A stretch of DNA of 64,000 nt from contig NZ_JASBAN010000001.1 in assembly GCF_029953305.1 (NCBI RefSeq), positions 1,605,001-1,669,000 on the forward strand. Reading direction: 5' to 3'. This DNA is from Commensalibacter nepenthis (GTDB lineage Bacteria > Pseudomonadota > Alphaproteobacteria > Acetobacterales > Acetobacteraceae). Under the pieces are notes generated by a model. The model worked only from the letters and a program-made list of their open reading frames with translations. It ran no database searches and was not told the origin of the DNA. Of this stretch, positions 32,429 to 43,027 are shown piece by piece. Position numbers and translations under genes: made by a program. Position 1 is the first letter of the stretch, and the number at the start of each line of letters is the position of its first letter.

Positions 32429-35400
32429 ATGAATGTAATCTCTATACCGTTTAATATGCCTTTTTTAGAAATCTTGGCAAAACGATGGATTGATGAAGCG
32501 AAAGACCAACCAGAGATGATCCGTCAAGGGATAATTCTTGTTCCTAATCAAAGAACGGTCAAAGCGTTAATTGATACGTTTCTAAGGATTACCAAAGGAA
32601 AACCTACTTTACTGCCTCGGATTATGTCCATTGGGGCAATTGATGAATCGGCGTTGATCTTAAAGGGAGAACATGCGTTTGCGTTGCTTCCGTCCGTTGA
32701 TCCGATTTTACGCATTTCTGTTTTAACCAAGCTGATTATGAAAAAGGATCAGTCTTTGGAGTATAAAGAACAAGCTGGAGAAATATGGAAGCTGGCATGT
32801 TCTTTGGCGGAACTTATGGATGAAGCAGAATGGGCAGATTGTTCTTTAAAAGACACATTACCAAAAGCGGTTGAAGGAGAATATGCACAACATTGGCAAA
32901 ATATTCTGCAATTCCTAAGTATTGTTACAGAAATTTGGCCGCAATGGTTGCTTGATAATCAAGTGATGAATCCAATTGCTCGGAAAGTGGCGTTGCTGCG
33001 TATACAAGCTAAATATTGGCAAGAATTTGGTGCGTCTGTCTCAGTCTGGGCGGTTGGCTTTATTGATGCGCGCCCTGCGGTGGTGGAATTATTATCTTCG
33101 ATTATGAATCTACCCAATGGCAAATTAATTATCACGGGGATACAGGAAGACTTGCCCGAAGCTATTTGGAAGGATTTGGCACTGACGCATCCATATGCGG
33201 AGATGGCAAAGATGTTTATCGCGCTGGGGATTAAACGCTCTGACTTGCAATATTGGCAAGAAGAGACAATGTTTGTTCCCAATGAACGAGTTAAGGCATT
33301 TCAACAAATCTTATTGCCTGCCGAGTTATTGGATCAGTGGTTAATAGGGCAACATTCTGTGATGTTGCCAGGTTGTTATTTATCCGAATCTACCGATCAA
33401 CAACAAGAAGCCGTCTCTATAGCATTGATGATAAGGGATGCTTTGGAGCAACCTGATAAAAGAATGGCTTTGGTAACACCAGATCGTAATCTTGCTATGC
33501 GTGTTGCGTTGGAGTTAGGACGGTGGGGGATCGTAGCGGATGATAGTGCGGGCGAGCCTTTATATAAAACACCCGCAGCGATTTTACTCAGTCTTGTGTT
33601 GCGGGCATGTATAGAAAAATTTACACCTGTTTCGTTGCTGGCATTATTGAAACATCCTTTTGTTTGCTGCGGATATGCGCATAAGACTTGTCGTGAATAT
33701 ACGCGGTTACTTGAGATTAATATTTTACGGCAATTTGCAGCATCAGGTTTGGAAACGATTGGCTATGCAACGCGACAAAGAATTGCAGAGCTTAAGCTGA
33801 CACATCCAGAACATTTAGGTGAACAATCTTTACAATTCTTATCCCATGCTTATGAGGTTTTAAACCTGATCCATTTGCTCGAAAAATTCATGGTTCCTTT
33901 ACAAGAGGGGGAATATAAACGCCCATTGGGTCAATGGGCGATTGCTTTGGTCGAAGTGGTGGAAGCGTTGACTTCTAATAGTAAGCAAGCAGGGGAGGAT
34001 TTATTATGGACAGCTGAAGAAGGGAATATTTTGGCTGAACATTTACGGAATCTTATTGCTGAGGCACAGATTTTAACAGAGATTACGTTGCAAGAATTTG
34101 AAGGAATTCTAAACGCATCTTATACAGGGATGATTGTGCATACGCGTCGAGTTTTGCGGGGACGTAAAGACAAAGAATTGCATCCCAGAGTCTATATTTG
34201 GGGATTGATTGAAGCGCGTTTGCAAGTCGTGGATATGGTTATTTTAGGAGGATTGTCCGAAGGTGTTTGGCCGCCCACGATTGATTCTGGTCCTTGGATC
34301 AGCAGACCCATGCGCAGTAAAATTGGTATTCCTTTGCCTGATGCAGAGGTCGGGCGTTCAGCATATGACTTTATGTTAATTTGTTGCTCGGTTCCAGAAA
34401 TTATATTGTCGGTACCTTTGCAAAGAGATAACGCTCCTGTTGTGCCATCGCGGTGGATTACGCGCTTAAAAGCATGGTTAAAAGGACGGCAAAGTGTTAT
34501 TGCAAAACATCCAGCGTTGGAATGGGCAAAATTATTGGATCAACCCAAAGGAGCTGCGCAACCTGTTCTTGCTCCAAGTCCTATGCCTCCTTTAAAATGG
34601 CGACCTAAGACGATTTCGATTACCGATGTTGAGTATTGGTTAAAAGACCCTTATGAGATTTATGCAAAACGGATTTTAAAGCTCAGGAAAATCGTTGGTT
34701 TGGAAGAAGATCGTTCTGCCAGTATTTTTGGGAATGTGGTTCATGAAGGGCTGAAAAAAGCCTATCAACAAATTGGCTGGGATAAACAAATTGTAAAGGA
34801 GTGTATGGTCCAAGCATTGGAGGAAAGGCGTGATATTATTCCTTCGATGCGAGAATGGTGGAGATCCAAAGTCATCAAGATTGCACAATGGGTTTATCAA
34901 GAAGAGCAAGCCAGACGGAATCAAAAGAATTTTGGGTGTGTTTATTCTGAAATCTCAGGGGCGTATGATTTTGCCGAGGAGGCGGGCATATCTTTTACTT
35001 TGCGCGGTATTGCCGATCGTATTGATTTCAATTATGACGGCACGATTGAAATTTTTGATTATAAGACAGGACAAACACCATCCATTACCAGTGTGAAAAA
35101 TGGTTCTGCTCCACAGTTACCTCTAGAAGCTGCAATGATTTATCGTGGGGCCTTTGGTCAGAATATGGCGGGTAAGATTATTACTCAGCTTTATTATTGG
35201 AAACTCAAAGGAGGGTTGGATAATGATGAGCAAGTCACAATTACCAAGAAATCCTCTGAAATCACGATGGAAAACGAAGTTTATTTCTTATCCCAACAAT
35301 ATTGGGAAGCATTAATTCGCCTGATTAAACGCTATAACGATCCTGAACAACCCTATTTATCTCGCCCACGACCTTATTTATTTGATAAATCTGCAAGCGG

Positions 35401-35476
35401 TGGCATTCCTCGGTTTGGCGATTATACCCATTTGGCCAGAGTGCTGGAGTGGAGCAGCATGGCAGGGGACGAGTGA
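32429..35476 (+). CDS. addB: Double-strand break repair protein AddB
   Basis: A 1015-residue alphaproteobacterial AddB. The N-terminal half is a helicase-like scaffold starting ISIPFNMPFLEILAKRW, with GIILVPNQRTVKALID early on; LGGLSEGVWPP near residue 608 is conserved. The C-terminal RecB-type nuclease has GIADRIDFNYDGTIEIFDYKTG, with the catalytic Asp and Lys. I see only two Cys in the last 250 residues, so the iron-sulfur staple of Bacillus AddB is absent. With AddA it forms the end-resecting helicase-nuclease that replaces RecBCD. Its TGA overlaps the addA ATG by one base. Confidence 0.95.
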   Translation: MNVISIPFNMPFLEILAKRWIDEAKDQPEMIRQGIILVPNQRTVKALIDTFLRITKGKPTLLPRIMSIGAIDESALILKGEHAFALLPSVDPILRISVLTKLIMKKDQSLEYKEQAGEIWKLACSLAELMDEAEWADCSLKDTLPKAVEGEYAQHWQNILQFLSIVTEIWPQWLLDNQVMNPIARKVALLRIQAKYWQEFGASVSVWAVGFIDARPAVVELLSSIMNLPNGKLIITGIQEDLPEAIWKDLALTHPYAEMAKMFIALGIKRSDLQYWQEETMFVPNERVKAFQQILLPAELLDQWLIGQHSVMLPGCYLSESTDQQQEAVSIALMIRDALEQPDKRMALVTPDRNLAMRVALELGRWGIVADDSAGEPLYKTPAAILLSLVLRACIEKFTPVSLLALLKHPFVCCGYAHKTCREYTRLLEINILRQFAASGLETIGYATRQRIAELKLTHPEHLGEQSLQFLSHAYEVLNLIHLLEKFMVPLQEGEYKRPLGQWAIALVEVVEALTSNSKQAGEDLLWTAEEGNILAEHLRNLIAEAQILTEITLQEFEGILNASYTGMIVHTRRVLRGRKDKELHPRVYIWGLIEARLQVVDMVILGGLSEGVWPPTIDSGPWISRPMRSKIGIPLPDAEVGRSAYDFMLICCSVPEIILSVPLQRDNAPVVPSRWITRLKAWLKGRQSVIAKHPALEWAKLLDQPKGAAQPVLAPSPMPPLKWRPKTISITDVEYWLKDPYEIYAKRILKLRKIVGLEEDRSASIFGNVVHEGLKKAYQQIGWDKQIVKECMVQALEERRDIIPSMREWWRSKVIKIAQWVYQEEQARRNQKNFGCVYSEISGAYDFAEEAGISFTLRGIADRIDFNYDGTIEIFDYKTGQTPSITSVKNGSAPQLPLEAAMIYRGAFGQNMAGKIITQLYYWKLKGGLDNDEQVTITKKSSEITMENEVYFLSQQYWEALIRLIKRYNDPEQPYLSRPRPYLFDKSASGGIPRFGDYTHLARVLEWSSMAGDE

Positions 35477-38400
35477 TGCAGTTGGAATTGTTGATGAATA
35501 CGCCTGTTGATGAAGCAAATGCTCAACAACGATTGGCATCGACACCGACGATTTCCGTCTTTGTGTCTGCTTCTGCGGGAAGTGGTAAAACGAAGTTATT
35601 GGTCGATCGTTTATTGCGTTTGATGTTGCCACGAAAAGCCCGAGATGGCACGTTACAACCTGGAACGCACCCACAAAAAATTCAATGTTTGACTTATTCC
35701 AAAGCAGCTGCTGCGGAAATGGCTATTCGGTTGCAACGTAAATTAAGTGAATGGGTGGGATATTCAGAACAAGAGCTTAATCAAGCCTTATTGGATTTAG
35801 AGATCGAACCCAATGAAGAGATGCGCAAGGCAGCACGGGCTTTATTTGCTCAAGTATTGGATTTGCCAGGAGGGATGCGGATTGAAACGAACCATGCGTT
35901 TTGCCAATCTATTTTACAACGATTTCCATTGGAAGCCTCGATCAGTCCCCAATTTAAAATTATCGAGGAAGGGGATAATATCCTTGCGTTCAAACGAGCA
36001 TTTGATGAGAAAATTCATCTGGCTTCAGAACAAGATATTCAAATTTTAAGCCCAATTGTCAGCAGCCAGAATTTTTTAGAGATTTTACAAGAGTTACAAC
36101 AAAATCAACGTTTTCTCCCTCCTGTTTTTCAACTGATTGAAGAGGGTAGTTTTTCGTTATATTTACGTCGTTTATTACAATTAGCTTGTTCAAGTAAAGA
36201 GAAATATTTACAGTCTGTTTGTCAAAAATGGCGAGATGAAGCAGAGTTTAAAACTTATTTATTGCGAGCTCTTGAGGCAAATTCTAAACGGTTAAGGGAT
36301 ATTGCTGAGGCTGTATTAAAATGGCTTGAATATTCCACAGAGCAACGAATTGAGACATGGGATTTTTTTACCAGCTGTTTTTTGACGCAAAAAATGGAAC
36401 TGAAATCGATCAAAGGCAATAAAACAGATGATGACGATATTGCGCCTTATTTGATTGAGCAAGGTCAATATATTTTAGAAGTTATTGATCAGTTAAATAT
36501 TTATACGGTGTATGAATATACGCTGGCATTGATGAATGTTTTTGCACCGATCTGGAAACGCTATCAAGAGATCAAACGCACGCAAGGCGCACTTTATTAT
36601 AATGATTTAATTGCTTATACCTTGATGTTATTGGATGATCCTGGTTCTGCTTGGGTGTTATATAAACTCGATGGCGGATTGGATCACATTTTGTTGGATG
36701 AGGTACAAGATAACTCTGCCGAACAATGGAAAATTGCTGCGGATTTATCGACAGAGTTTTTCGCGGGTATGGGACGGGACGAGGACCAACCGCATCCCAG
36801 AACGGTTTTTGCAGTTGGGGATTACAAGCAATCCATTTATTCTTTTCAAGGTGCAAAACCGCAAGAATTTTTAAGTTGGCAAAAAATATTTAAGCGTACT
36901 GTTTTAGAAGCAGATCAATTATGGGAAGACCCACAATTACGGGTTTCTTTTCGATCCAGTCAAATTATTCTCGATTTTGTCGATCAGGTATTTGCCCCTC
37001 AACAAGAGTTGAAAGGATTATCAGGAAATGGTAGCGAAAATCAGTTTCCTGCACATCGATCGGCAAAAGAAAATGCTCCTGGGCGTATTGATCTGTGGCC
37101 ATTAACGCGCATTGATGCGTTGGATAAAGAAGCCGACATGGAATTGTGGCAGCCTTTACAACAAAATCAAAAACATCAAAGCGCAGAGCGTATTCTCGCT
37201 GAAACCTTAGCGGATTGGATATCTCAGCAAATTGGAAAAGAGCCTCCTTATGGGGGTAAGTCTATTCAAGCTGGAGATGTTTTAATCTTAATTCGTAAAC
37301 GCTCAGTTTTTTCCAAAGCATTAATACGATCATTAAAATCAAAAAATATACCTTTGGCGAATTTGGTTAAAACGCAATTATTGGATCAATTAGCGGTTCA
37401 AGATTTATTGATTTTATGCGAAGTTTTATTATTGCCTCAAGATGATCTGGCACTTGCCTGCGTATTGAAATCTCCATTAGGTGGATTAAGCGAAGATAGT
37501 TTAATGGAGCTGGCTGCTCCCAGAAAAAACGGACAAAGCCTGTGGGGGACTTTATTTATCAGGCACGAGGAACGACCAGATTGGACAGCAGTGTGGAAAA
37601 TGTTGTCCAATTTATTTTTAAGGATTGATTTTGTCACGCCTTACGCTTTGTTAGTCGAGATTTTAGGAGAACATCGAGGGCGCACAAAATTACTTGCGCG
37701 ATTGGGTGGGGAGGCGATTGAGGCGATTGATGAGTTATTATCTCAGGCTTTACAATATGAAACGCTGCACACCCCATCTTTGCAAGGGTTTTTATATTGG
37801 TTAAAGCAATCCGAACGCATGATAAAAAATGAAGCAGAATCAAGTGTGGATATGGTGCGGATTATGACGGTGCATGGAGCCAAAGGCTTACAAGGGCGTT
37901 TGGTTATTTTACCTGATACGATGAATGTTGCATCAAAGCAGGGAGGGTTTCAATCAGATAAAGTATTAATTTGGAAAGATGATCCTGCGTTGGGGTTAAC
38001 CGTGCCGTTATATATCCCTCAAAAGCAGTTTGATATTGCTGAAAGTCAGTTGGATAAAGAACAGAAAAAACAAAGTGATGAGGCAGAAAGTAATCGTTTG
38101 CTTTATGTGGCGTTGACGCGTGCCAGTGAGTGGTTATTAATTTGTGGTTGGCAGAAACCAACTCAAGAGCAAAAAGAGCTTGAGGAGTTGCCGATTGGGA
38201 ATTGGTATAAACATAGCGTTATCGCTTTGAGGGAGTTACATGCCTCTTCACGAGATTTTTCTGGTGGATGGGAAGGGGAACATCTGTGGATTGAACAGAA
38301 AGTAATTTCTTCTAATAAATCAGTTATTCAAGATAAGCACGTAATTAAACAAACGAAGCAAGAAGCCACATTGCCTGCATGGATGGGGCAAGATAGTGGC

Positions 38401-39042
38401 TGGGTTGCAAAGCCGCTTGCTTCTGAAAAAATACCTACAGCACATCTTGCGCCTAGTCGTCCAGAAGGAATTGAAATGGGAGATGTGCCTTCTATTATTT
38501 CCCCTTTACAAACCAAAGCAAAAAGAGACCCTTTATATCGTGGGCGTTTGGTGCATCAGCTGTTGCAATATTTACCCGATTGTCCAAAAGAAGCCCGTGC
38601 TGATATTGCATTACATTGGCTAACACCGCTTGAAAAACAATTTTCCTTCAAAGAAATTCACTATTTGGTCAAACAAGTATTACGGATTATCGAGCATCCT
38701 GAATTAAAATTTTTGTTTGATATAGAAAGTTTGGTAGAGCAACCCTTGGTAGGCACCGTCAATGGAGTGGTTGTGACGGGACAAATTGATCGGATGCGTA
38801 TCTTGCCCGATCAAATTTTATTATGTGATTTTAAGTCTGGACGTAAAGTCCCCACCCAACCCGAAGAAACACCCATAAATTATTTAAAACAAATGGCGGC
38901 TTATTGGGCGTTATTAAAATTATTATATCCTAAACACCAAATAAAACCTTTGATTGTTTGGACGGATGTGGCTCAAATAATGTTTTTACCAGAGCAATTA
39001 TTAATGAATTATATCCCAACGGTAAAAGATAATCTTTCTTGA
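35476..39042 (+). CDS. addA: Double-strand break repair helicase AddA
   Basis: About 1188 residues, UvrD/Rep-type helicase fused to a RecB nuclease. Walker A is SASAGSGKTKLL at about 31-42, Walker B LLDEVQDNSAEQW, motif III AVGDYKQSIYSFQGA, motif V VDMVRIMTVHGAKGL, and motif VI LLYVALTRASEWL. The C-terminal nuclease carries GQIDRMRILPDQILLCDFKSG. I start at ATG 35476, which overlaps the addB stop (TGATG); an in-frame ATG 27 bp upstream is less likely. AddA and AddB act together in resection and recombination. trxA follows after 69 bp. Confidence 0.95.
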   Translation: MQLELLMNTPVDEANAQQRLASTPTISVFVSASAGSGKTKLLVDRLLRLMLPRKARDGTLQPGTHPQKIQCLTYSKAAAAEMAIRLQRKLSEWVGYSEQELNQALLDLEIEPNEEMRKAARALFAQVLDLPGGMRIETNHAFCQSILQRFPLEASISPQFKIIEEGDNILAFKRAFDEKIHLASEQDIQILSPIVSSQNFLEILQELQQNQRFLPPVFQLIEEGSFSLYLRRLLQLACSSKEKYLQSVCQKWRDEAEFKTYLLRALEANSKRLRDIAEAVLKWLEYSTEQRIETWDFFTSCFLTQKMELKSIKGNKTDDDDIAPYLIEQGQYILEVIDQLNIYTVYEYTLALMNVFAPIWKRYQEIKRTQGALYYNDLIAYTLMLLDDPGSAWVLYKLDGGLDHILLDEVQDNSAEQWKIAADLSTEFFAGMGRDEDQPHPRTVFAVGDYKQSIYSFQGAKPQEFLSWQKIFKRTVLEADQLWEDPQLRVSFRSSQIILDFVDQVFAPQQELKGLSGNGSENQFPAHRSAKENAPGRIDLWPLTRIDALDKEADMELWQPLQQNQKHQSAERILAETLADWISQQIGKEPPYGGKSIQAGDVLILIRKRSVFSKALIRSLKSKNIPLANLVKTQLLDQLAVQDLLILCEVLLLPQDDLALACVLKSPLGGLSEDSLMELAAPRKNGQSLWGTLFIRHEERPDWTAVWKMLSNLFLRIDFVTPYALLVEILGEHRGRTKLLARLGGEAIEAIDELLSQALQYETLHTPSLQGFLYWLKQSERMIKNEAESSVDMVRIMTVHGAKGLQGRLVILPDTMNVASKQGGFQSDKVLIWKDDPALGLTVPLYIPQKQFDIAESQLDKEQKKQSDEAESNRLLYVALTRASEWLLICGWQKPTQEQKELEELPIGNWYKHSVIALRELHASSRDFSGGWEGEHLWIEQKVISSNKSVIQDKHVIKQTKQEATLPAWMGQDSGWVAKPLASEKIPTAHLAPSRPEGIEMGDVPSIISPLQTKAKRDPLYRGRLVHQLLQYLPDCPKEARADIALHWLTPLEKQFSFKEIHYLVKQVLRIIEHPELKFLFDIESLVEQPLVGTVNGVVVTGQIDRMRILPDQILLCDFKSGRKVPTQPEETPINYLKQMAAYWALLKLLYPKHQIKPLIVWTDVAQIMFLPEQLLMNYIPTVKDNLS

Positions 39043-39111
39043 TTCTTAAATAGTCGCTATTATGTATAAATTAATCATTAATGATTTGTTTAAATGATAA
39101 AGGAATTAAGC

Positions 39112-39438
39112 ATGGGTGAATTTACAAAAGCAGTCACAGACGCTTCATTTGAAACGGATGTTTTGAAGTCTTCTAAACCAGTATTGGTTGATTTTTGGGC
39201 TGAATGGTGTGGGCCTTGTAAAATGGTCGCACCTGTTTTAGAAGAGCTTGCCAAAGAAATGGGTGAACAAGTAACGATTGCCAAAGTCAATGTTGAGGAA
39301 AACCCTGATACCCCAACAAATTTTGGCGTACGTGGTATTCCAACCATGATTCTATTTAAAGATGGGGTTCCAGTAGCAACAAAAGTTGGTGCTTTACCTA
39401 AAGATAAATTAAAATCATGGATTGAATCTGCTTTATAA
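39112..39438 (+). CDS. trxA: Thioredoxin 1
   Basis: A 108-residue thioredoxin. The active site WCGPC is at residues 32-36 inside [15 protein letters not shown], and the cis-Pro loop is [13 protein letters not shown]. The start at 39112 is chosen because AAGGAATT lies about six bases upstream; an in-frame ATG at 39094 lacks that spacing. It is a general cytoplasmic disulfide reductase. It converges on the hopanoid operon. Confidence 0.96.
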   Translation: MGEFTKAVTDASFETDVLKSSKPVLVDFWAEWCGPCKMVAPVLEELAKEMGEQVTIAKVNVEENPDTPTNFGVRGIPTMILFKDGVPVATKVGALPKDKLKSWIESAL

Positions 39439-39453
39439 GTCGATCAATTCGAA

Positions 39454-40308
39454 TTAATTGACATTATCCCAAGTTATTGGGGTAATGTTATTTTCTTTGA
39501 GAATCTTTGGAAAATCTGGATGACATAAAGCCTCCAGTTCTTTGGTAGGCTCATAATCAGGCATCAATTCATGGTATAAGCCAGCATGACTGATTGATGG
39601 GTGAAAGAATATTTCAGAATGTCCTTTAGGAAGATTTCTGAGCAGTTTCGAAATCTTATCAAAATTCATATGCCCACACCAAGACAACCCAAAACACCAG
39701 TCTAAATAACGCATATCTGCACGGCGGAGTTGATATTTCAGAACATTGGTCCAATATTGAACCAATAAATTTCCAATATTATCTTTATATGTGGAGTTAT
39801 CAATCTTCATGAGCGTTGTAACAGGTTCGTACGGCACACGAATATTTCGAACGCCAAATTCTTTGCTGATTTCAATTAGCATTTTGCCAACGCTAGGATG
39901 TAAATGCATGTGTTTATGCACATCAATATGATCCAAAACAAGACCTGTATTTGTAAAGGCTTGTATTTGCGCTCTGATTTCTCTACGAAGTTGATATTGT
40001 ATTGATTTTTTAAAGAAATAGTCTATTCCCATTCGTAGTTGATCGGAGGGGAACAGTTTGTTTTTATCGACGATCAAAGGAATTTCAGAATGTGGTAAAA
40101 TAGCAGGTCCTTCGATCACCACAAGATGTAATCCAACTTTCAGATTAGGCAGTCTTTTTGCCCGTTGAATAGCATCTTCTGCCGCAGTACCTGCAATCAT
40201 CAAGTTAGCTGTACTTAACACACCTTGACGATGTGCTTGCTCGATCGCTTCGTTGACCTCGACTGACAATCCAAAATCATCAGCCGAGATTAAAACTTGT
40301 TTACTCAC
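39454..40308 (-). CDS. hpnK: Hopanoid biosynthesis deacetylase HpnK
   Basis: A 284-residue YdjC/ChbG-type carbohydrate deacetylase. ISADDFGLSVEVNEAI holds the metal-binding Asp pair, and DHIDVHKHMHLHPSV holds the metal His residues. HpnK removes the acetyl group from N-acetylglucosaminyl-bacteriohopanetetrol made by HpnI, giving glucosaminyl-BHT. It is last in the leftward dxs-hpnM-hpnI-hpnJ-hpnK run, 24 bp after hpnJ, which supports this role over chitooligosaccharide deacetylation. Confidence 0.93.
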   Translation of the reverse strand: MSKQVLISADDFGLSVEVNEAIEQAHRQGVLSTANLMIAGTAAEDAIQRAKRLPNLKVGLHLVVIEGPAILPHSEIPLIVDKNKLFPSDQLRMGIDYFFKKSIQYQLRREIRAQIQAFTNTGLVLDHIDVHKHMHLHPSVGKMLIEISKEFGVRNIRVPYEPVTTLMKIDNSTYKDNIGNLLVQYWTNVLKYQLRRADMRYLDWCFGLSWCGHMNFDKISKLLRNLPKGHSEIFFHPSISHAGLYHELMPDYEPTKELEALCHPDFPKILKENNITPITWDNVN

Positions 40309-40332
40309 AAAAAACCTTTGATCGTTTAAAGA

Positions 40333-41754
40333 TTAAGAATGTCTATCACGTAAGAATTGGAAGAATTCAACACCTTCACGGAGACGACGTTTCATCATTT
40401 GTGGGCTGGTAATCATTTCTCCAACAATAGAAGCAATCTTTGGCGCGCGGAAATAGAATTTTTTATAGAATGTTTCAACGCTATCAAAGATTTCAGTATG
40501 AGAAAGATGAGGGTAATGTAAAGGTGCGATTTGAACACCATTTTCATCGATTAACTCAGCATGATCTTTGTCTAACCAACCATTTTCCATTGCTTGTTTA
40601 TACAAGAATGTTCCTGGATACGGTGCAGCCAAAGAAACTTGCAATGTATGAGGATTAATCTCTGTCGCAAATTTAATGGTTTCTTGAATGGTTTCTTTGG
40701 TTTCACCAGGAAGCCCTAGGATAAAGGTGCCGTGGATTTTAATGCCTAATTCATGACAGTTTTTGGTAAATTCACGAGCAACCTCAACACGCATTCCCTT
40801 TTTAATATTATGAAGGATTTGTTGATTACCACTTTCATAACCGACCAATAAGAGGCGTAATCCATTGTCACGTAATACTTTTAATGTGTTGCGAGGAACA
40901 TTTGCTTTGGCATTACAAGACCATGTAACCCCTAATTTGCCCAATTCTTTTGCAATGGCTTCCGCACGAGGAAGATCATCGGTAAAGGTATCATCGTCAA
41001 AGAAATATTCTTGAACTTGTGGGAAATATTGTTGAGCCAAACGGATTTCAGCAGCAACATGTTCTGGGCTACGAGTACGATATTTATGCCCACCAACGGT
41101 TTGTGGCCATAAACAGAATGTGCAATGAGATTTACATCCACGACCTGTATATAAAGAAAGATAAGGGTGTTTTAAATATCCAATGAAGTAATCTTCAATA
41201 CGAAGGTCTCTTTTATAAACCTCGGTAACAAATGGCAATGAATCCATATCTTCAATAATGGCTCGGTCTTTATTATGAATGATTTGACCATTCCCATCAC
41301 GCCAAGAAATACCATCAACATTTTTGAAATCCATTCCTTCAGCAATATCTTTGATGGTAAAATCAAATTCATTGCGGGCAACAAAATCAATAACATCGCT
41401 TTTTTCAAGACTTTCTTGAGGTTGTACAGCCACTTTTGCACCAACCATACCGATTTTAACAGATGGGTTGGCATCTTTTAACATTTTTGCCACTTTGACA
41501 TCAGATGAAAAAGAGGGTGTTGATGTATGCATAATGACTAAGTCACGATTTTTAACATCAGCTAAGATTGGTTCCATTCCCATTTTCGCAGGAGGCGCAT
41601 CAATAAGACGGCTATTTGGGATTAATGCCGCTGGTTGAGCCAACCAAGTTGGATACCAAAAAGATTTAATTTCACGCTTTGCTTGGTAACGAGAGCCTGC
41701 GCCACCATCAAAACCTTCAAAAGAGGGTGGTTGTAGAAAGAGCGTCTTCATCAT
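40333..41754 (-). CDS. hpnJ: Hopanoid radical SAM protein HpnJ
   Basis: A 473-residue protein with an N-terminal cobalamin-binding-like domain and a radical SAM core. The 4Fe-4S motif CxxxCxxC is in GRGCKSHCTFCLW at Cys207, 211 and 214. YFFDDDTFTDDLPRAEAI and LGLPGETKETIQET are typical of B12-radical SAM enzymes. HpnJ contracts the glucosamine ring of the BHT side chain to the cyclitol ether. It lies between hpnI and hpnK. Length is normal; ATG 41751 is an equally possible start. Confidence 0.94.
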   Translation of the reverse strand: MMKTLFLQPPSFEGFDGGAGSRYQAKREIKSFWYPTWLAQPAALIPNSRLIDAPPAKMGMEPILADVKNRDLVIMHTSTPSFSSDVKVAKMLKDANPSVKIGMVGAKVAVQPQESLEKSDVIDFVARNEFDFTIKDIAEGMDFKNVDGISWRDGNGQIIHNKDRAIIEDMDSLPFVTEVYKRDLRIEDYFIGYLKHPYLSLYTGRGCKSHCTFCLWPQTVGGHKYRTRSPEHVAAEIRLAQQYFPQVQEYFFDDDTFTDDLPRAEAIAKELGKLGVTWSCNAKANVPRNTLKVLRDNGLRLLLVGYESGNQQILHNIKKGMRVEVAREFTKNCHELGIKIHGTFILGLPGETKETIQETIKFATEINPHTLQVSLAAPYPGTFLYKQAMENGWLDKDHAELIDENGVQIAPLHYPHLSHTEIFDSVETFYKKFYFRAPKIASIVGEMITSPQMMKRRLREGVEFFQFLRDRHS

Positions 41755-41827
41755 GATAGCAGTTATCCTTTGATTGTTACTTGGCAGATTGGAAATATGT
41801 AGTTTTGAATATAATTAATTGATTTGG

Positions 41828-43027
41828 TTATATATCATCATATGTGGTGGTTTGGAACTCTGGATGTTTTTTAATTGTCATTTTTTGTCCACGCCATGTG
41901 ACATTCGTACCAAAAAAACTGTTGAACATTACAAGGGCAGAGAACCAATCCCTGTATGGCAATAATGATAAAGTCGGAAGACAAGGATAGTCTAATTTTT
42001 TATTAATCGCAGTACAACAAAGGGCTTTGAATGCCCAGCATGCTATAAAAAATACCCAAGATATAGAGGTTAATGGGTTGAAAAGAATCGCCAAAGAAGC
42101 CCAAAATAAGGGGAGTTGCAGAAAAGAAAAGGTAAAGCCCACTGGCTCTAATGTGAATGTTGTGCGATTCCAGCGTAATTCATGTTCATATAAAGAGAAC
42201 AAATCTTTTTCAACAATTGTTGTTTGTACAATGCTGGGTGAAAGCACAATGTCAAGCGATTGTGCGCGGACTTTACGACCAATAACAGCATCATCAGCGA
42301 CATGCTTAACCAAGCTTTGAAAGCCACCTATTTTATTTAACAAGTCACGTTTAATGGTAATTGCAGCACCAAAACAATCTTGACGTCCTAGGTAACGTGA
42401 TAACAATACACCAGGCAGAAAATTGTAATTAATATGTGCGCTGGCCATATGCTGCACGCGAGATTCAAAAGAGGGTAATCCGCTATATAAAGAAGTCACC
42501 AAACCAATATTTGGTTTTTGTAACTCTGTGACGACTTCTTTGATATAATTCTTGTCTGGCGCATGAATGTCCGAGTCAGATATCAGAAAAATATCGTGTT
42601 TTGCAACCGAAGACATGTTGATAAGGTTTGATACTTTGAGGTTACATCCGTGAATATCTGAATTAATAACAATATCAATGTCTATATTGGGATATCGTTC
42701 TTGCAGTTTCTTAACAACAGGTAACGCACTATCTTTGGTATGGTGTAGTCCAAAAATAATTTGCAATTTTGGATAATCTTGTTCACAAAAACTTTGTAAT
42801 GCTTCAAAAAGTAACGGATCTTTACCTGATAAAGGTTTGAATATTGTAACCGCGGGTAAGGGGTGTGTGCTATGATGGTTGTTTATTTTATAGTTTTTTT
42901 TAAAATAATGAACCAATAAAGCTCCAATACCTGCTTGAACACATCCTAACGCAGCACATCCTAATAATAATTTATTGGATTTAGAAAGTTTAAATAATGA
43001 ACCAAACATAGTTTTCGTAGTGAACAC
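41828..43027 (-). CDS. hpnI: Hopanoid glycosyltransferase HpnI
   Basis: A 399-residue GT2 enzyme of the ceramide-glucosyltransferase-like type. It has an N-terminal membrane segment (about 20-42), then VTIFKPLSGKDPLLFEALQSF, the DXD-like ISDSDIHAPD, GAAITIKRDLL, and the acceptor-site motif HELRWNRTTF (H/QxxRW type), followed by C-terminal membrane helices. HpnI adds N-acetylglucosamine to bacteriohopanetetrol. The first codon overlaps the hpnM stop by one base, so the two are translationally coupled. Confidence 0.93.
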   Translation of the reverse strand: MFTTKTMFGSLFKLSKSNKLLLGCAALGCVQAGIGALLVHYFKKNYKINNHHSTHPLPAVTIFKPLSGKDPLLFEALQSFCEQDYPKLQIIFGLHHTKDSALPVVKKLQERYPNIDIDIVINSDIHGCNLKVSNLINMSSVAKHDIFLISDSDIHAPDKNYIKEVVTELQKPNIGLVTSLYSGLPSFESRVQHMASAHINYNFLPGVLLSRYLGRQDCFGAAITIKRDLLNKIGGFQSLVKHVADDAVIGRKVRAQSLDIVLSPSIVQTTIVEKDLFSLYEHELRWNRTTFTLEPVGFTFSFLQLPLFWASLAILFNPLTSISWVFFIACWAFKALCCTAINKKLDYPCLPTLSLLPYRDWFSALVMFNSFFGTNVTWRGQKMTIKKHPEFQTTTYDDI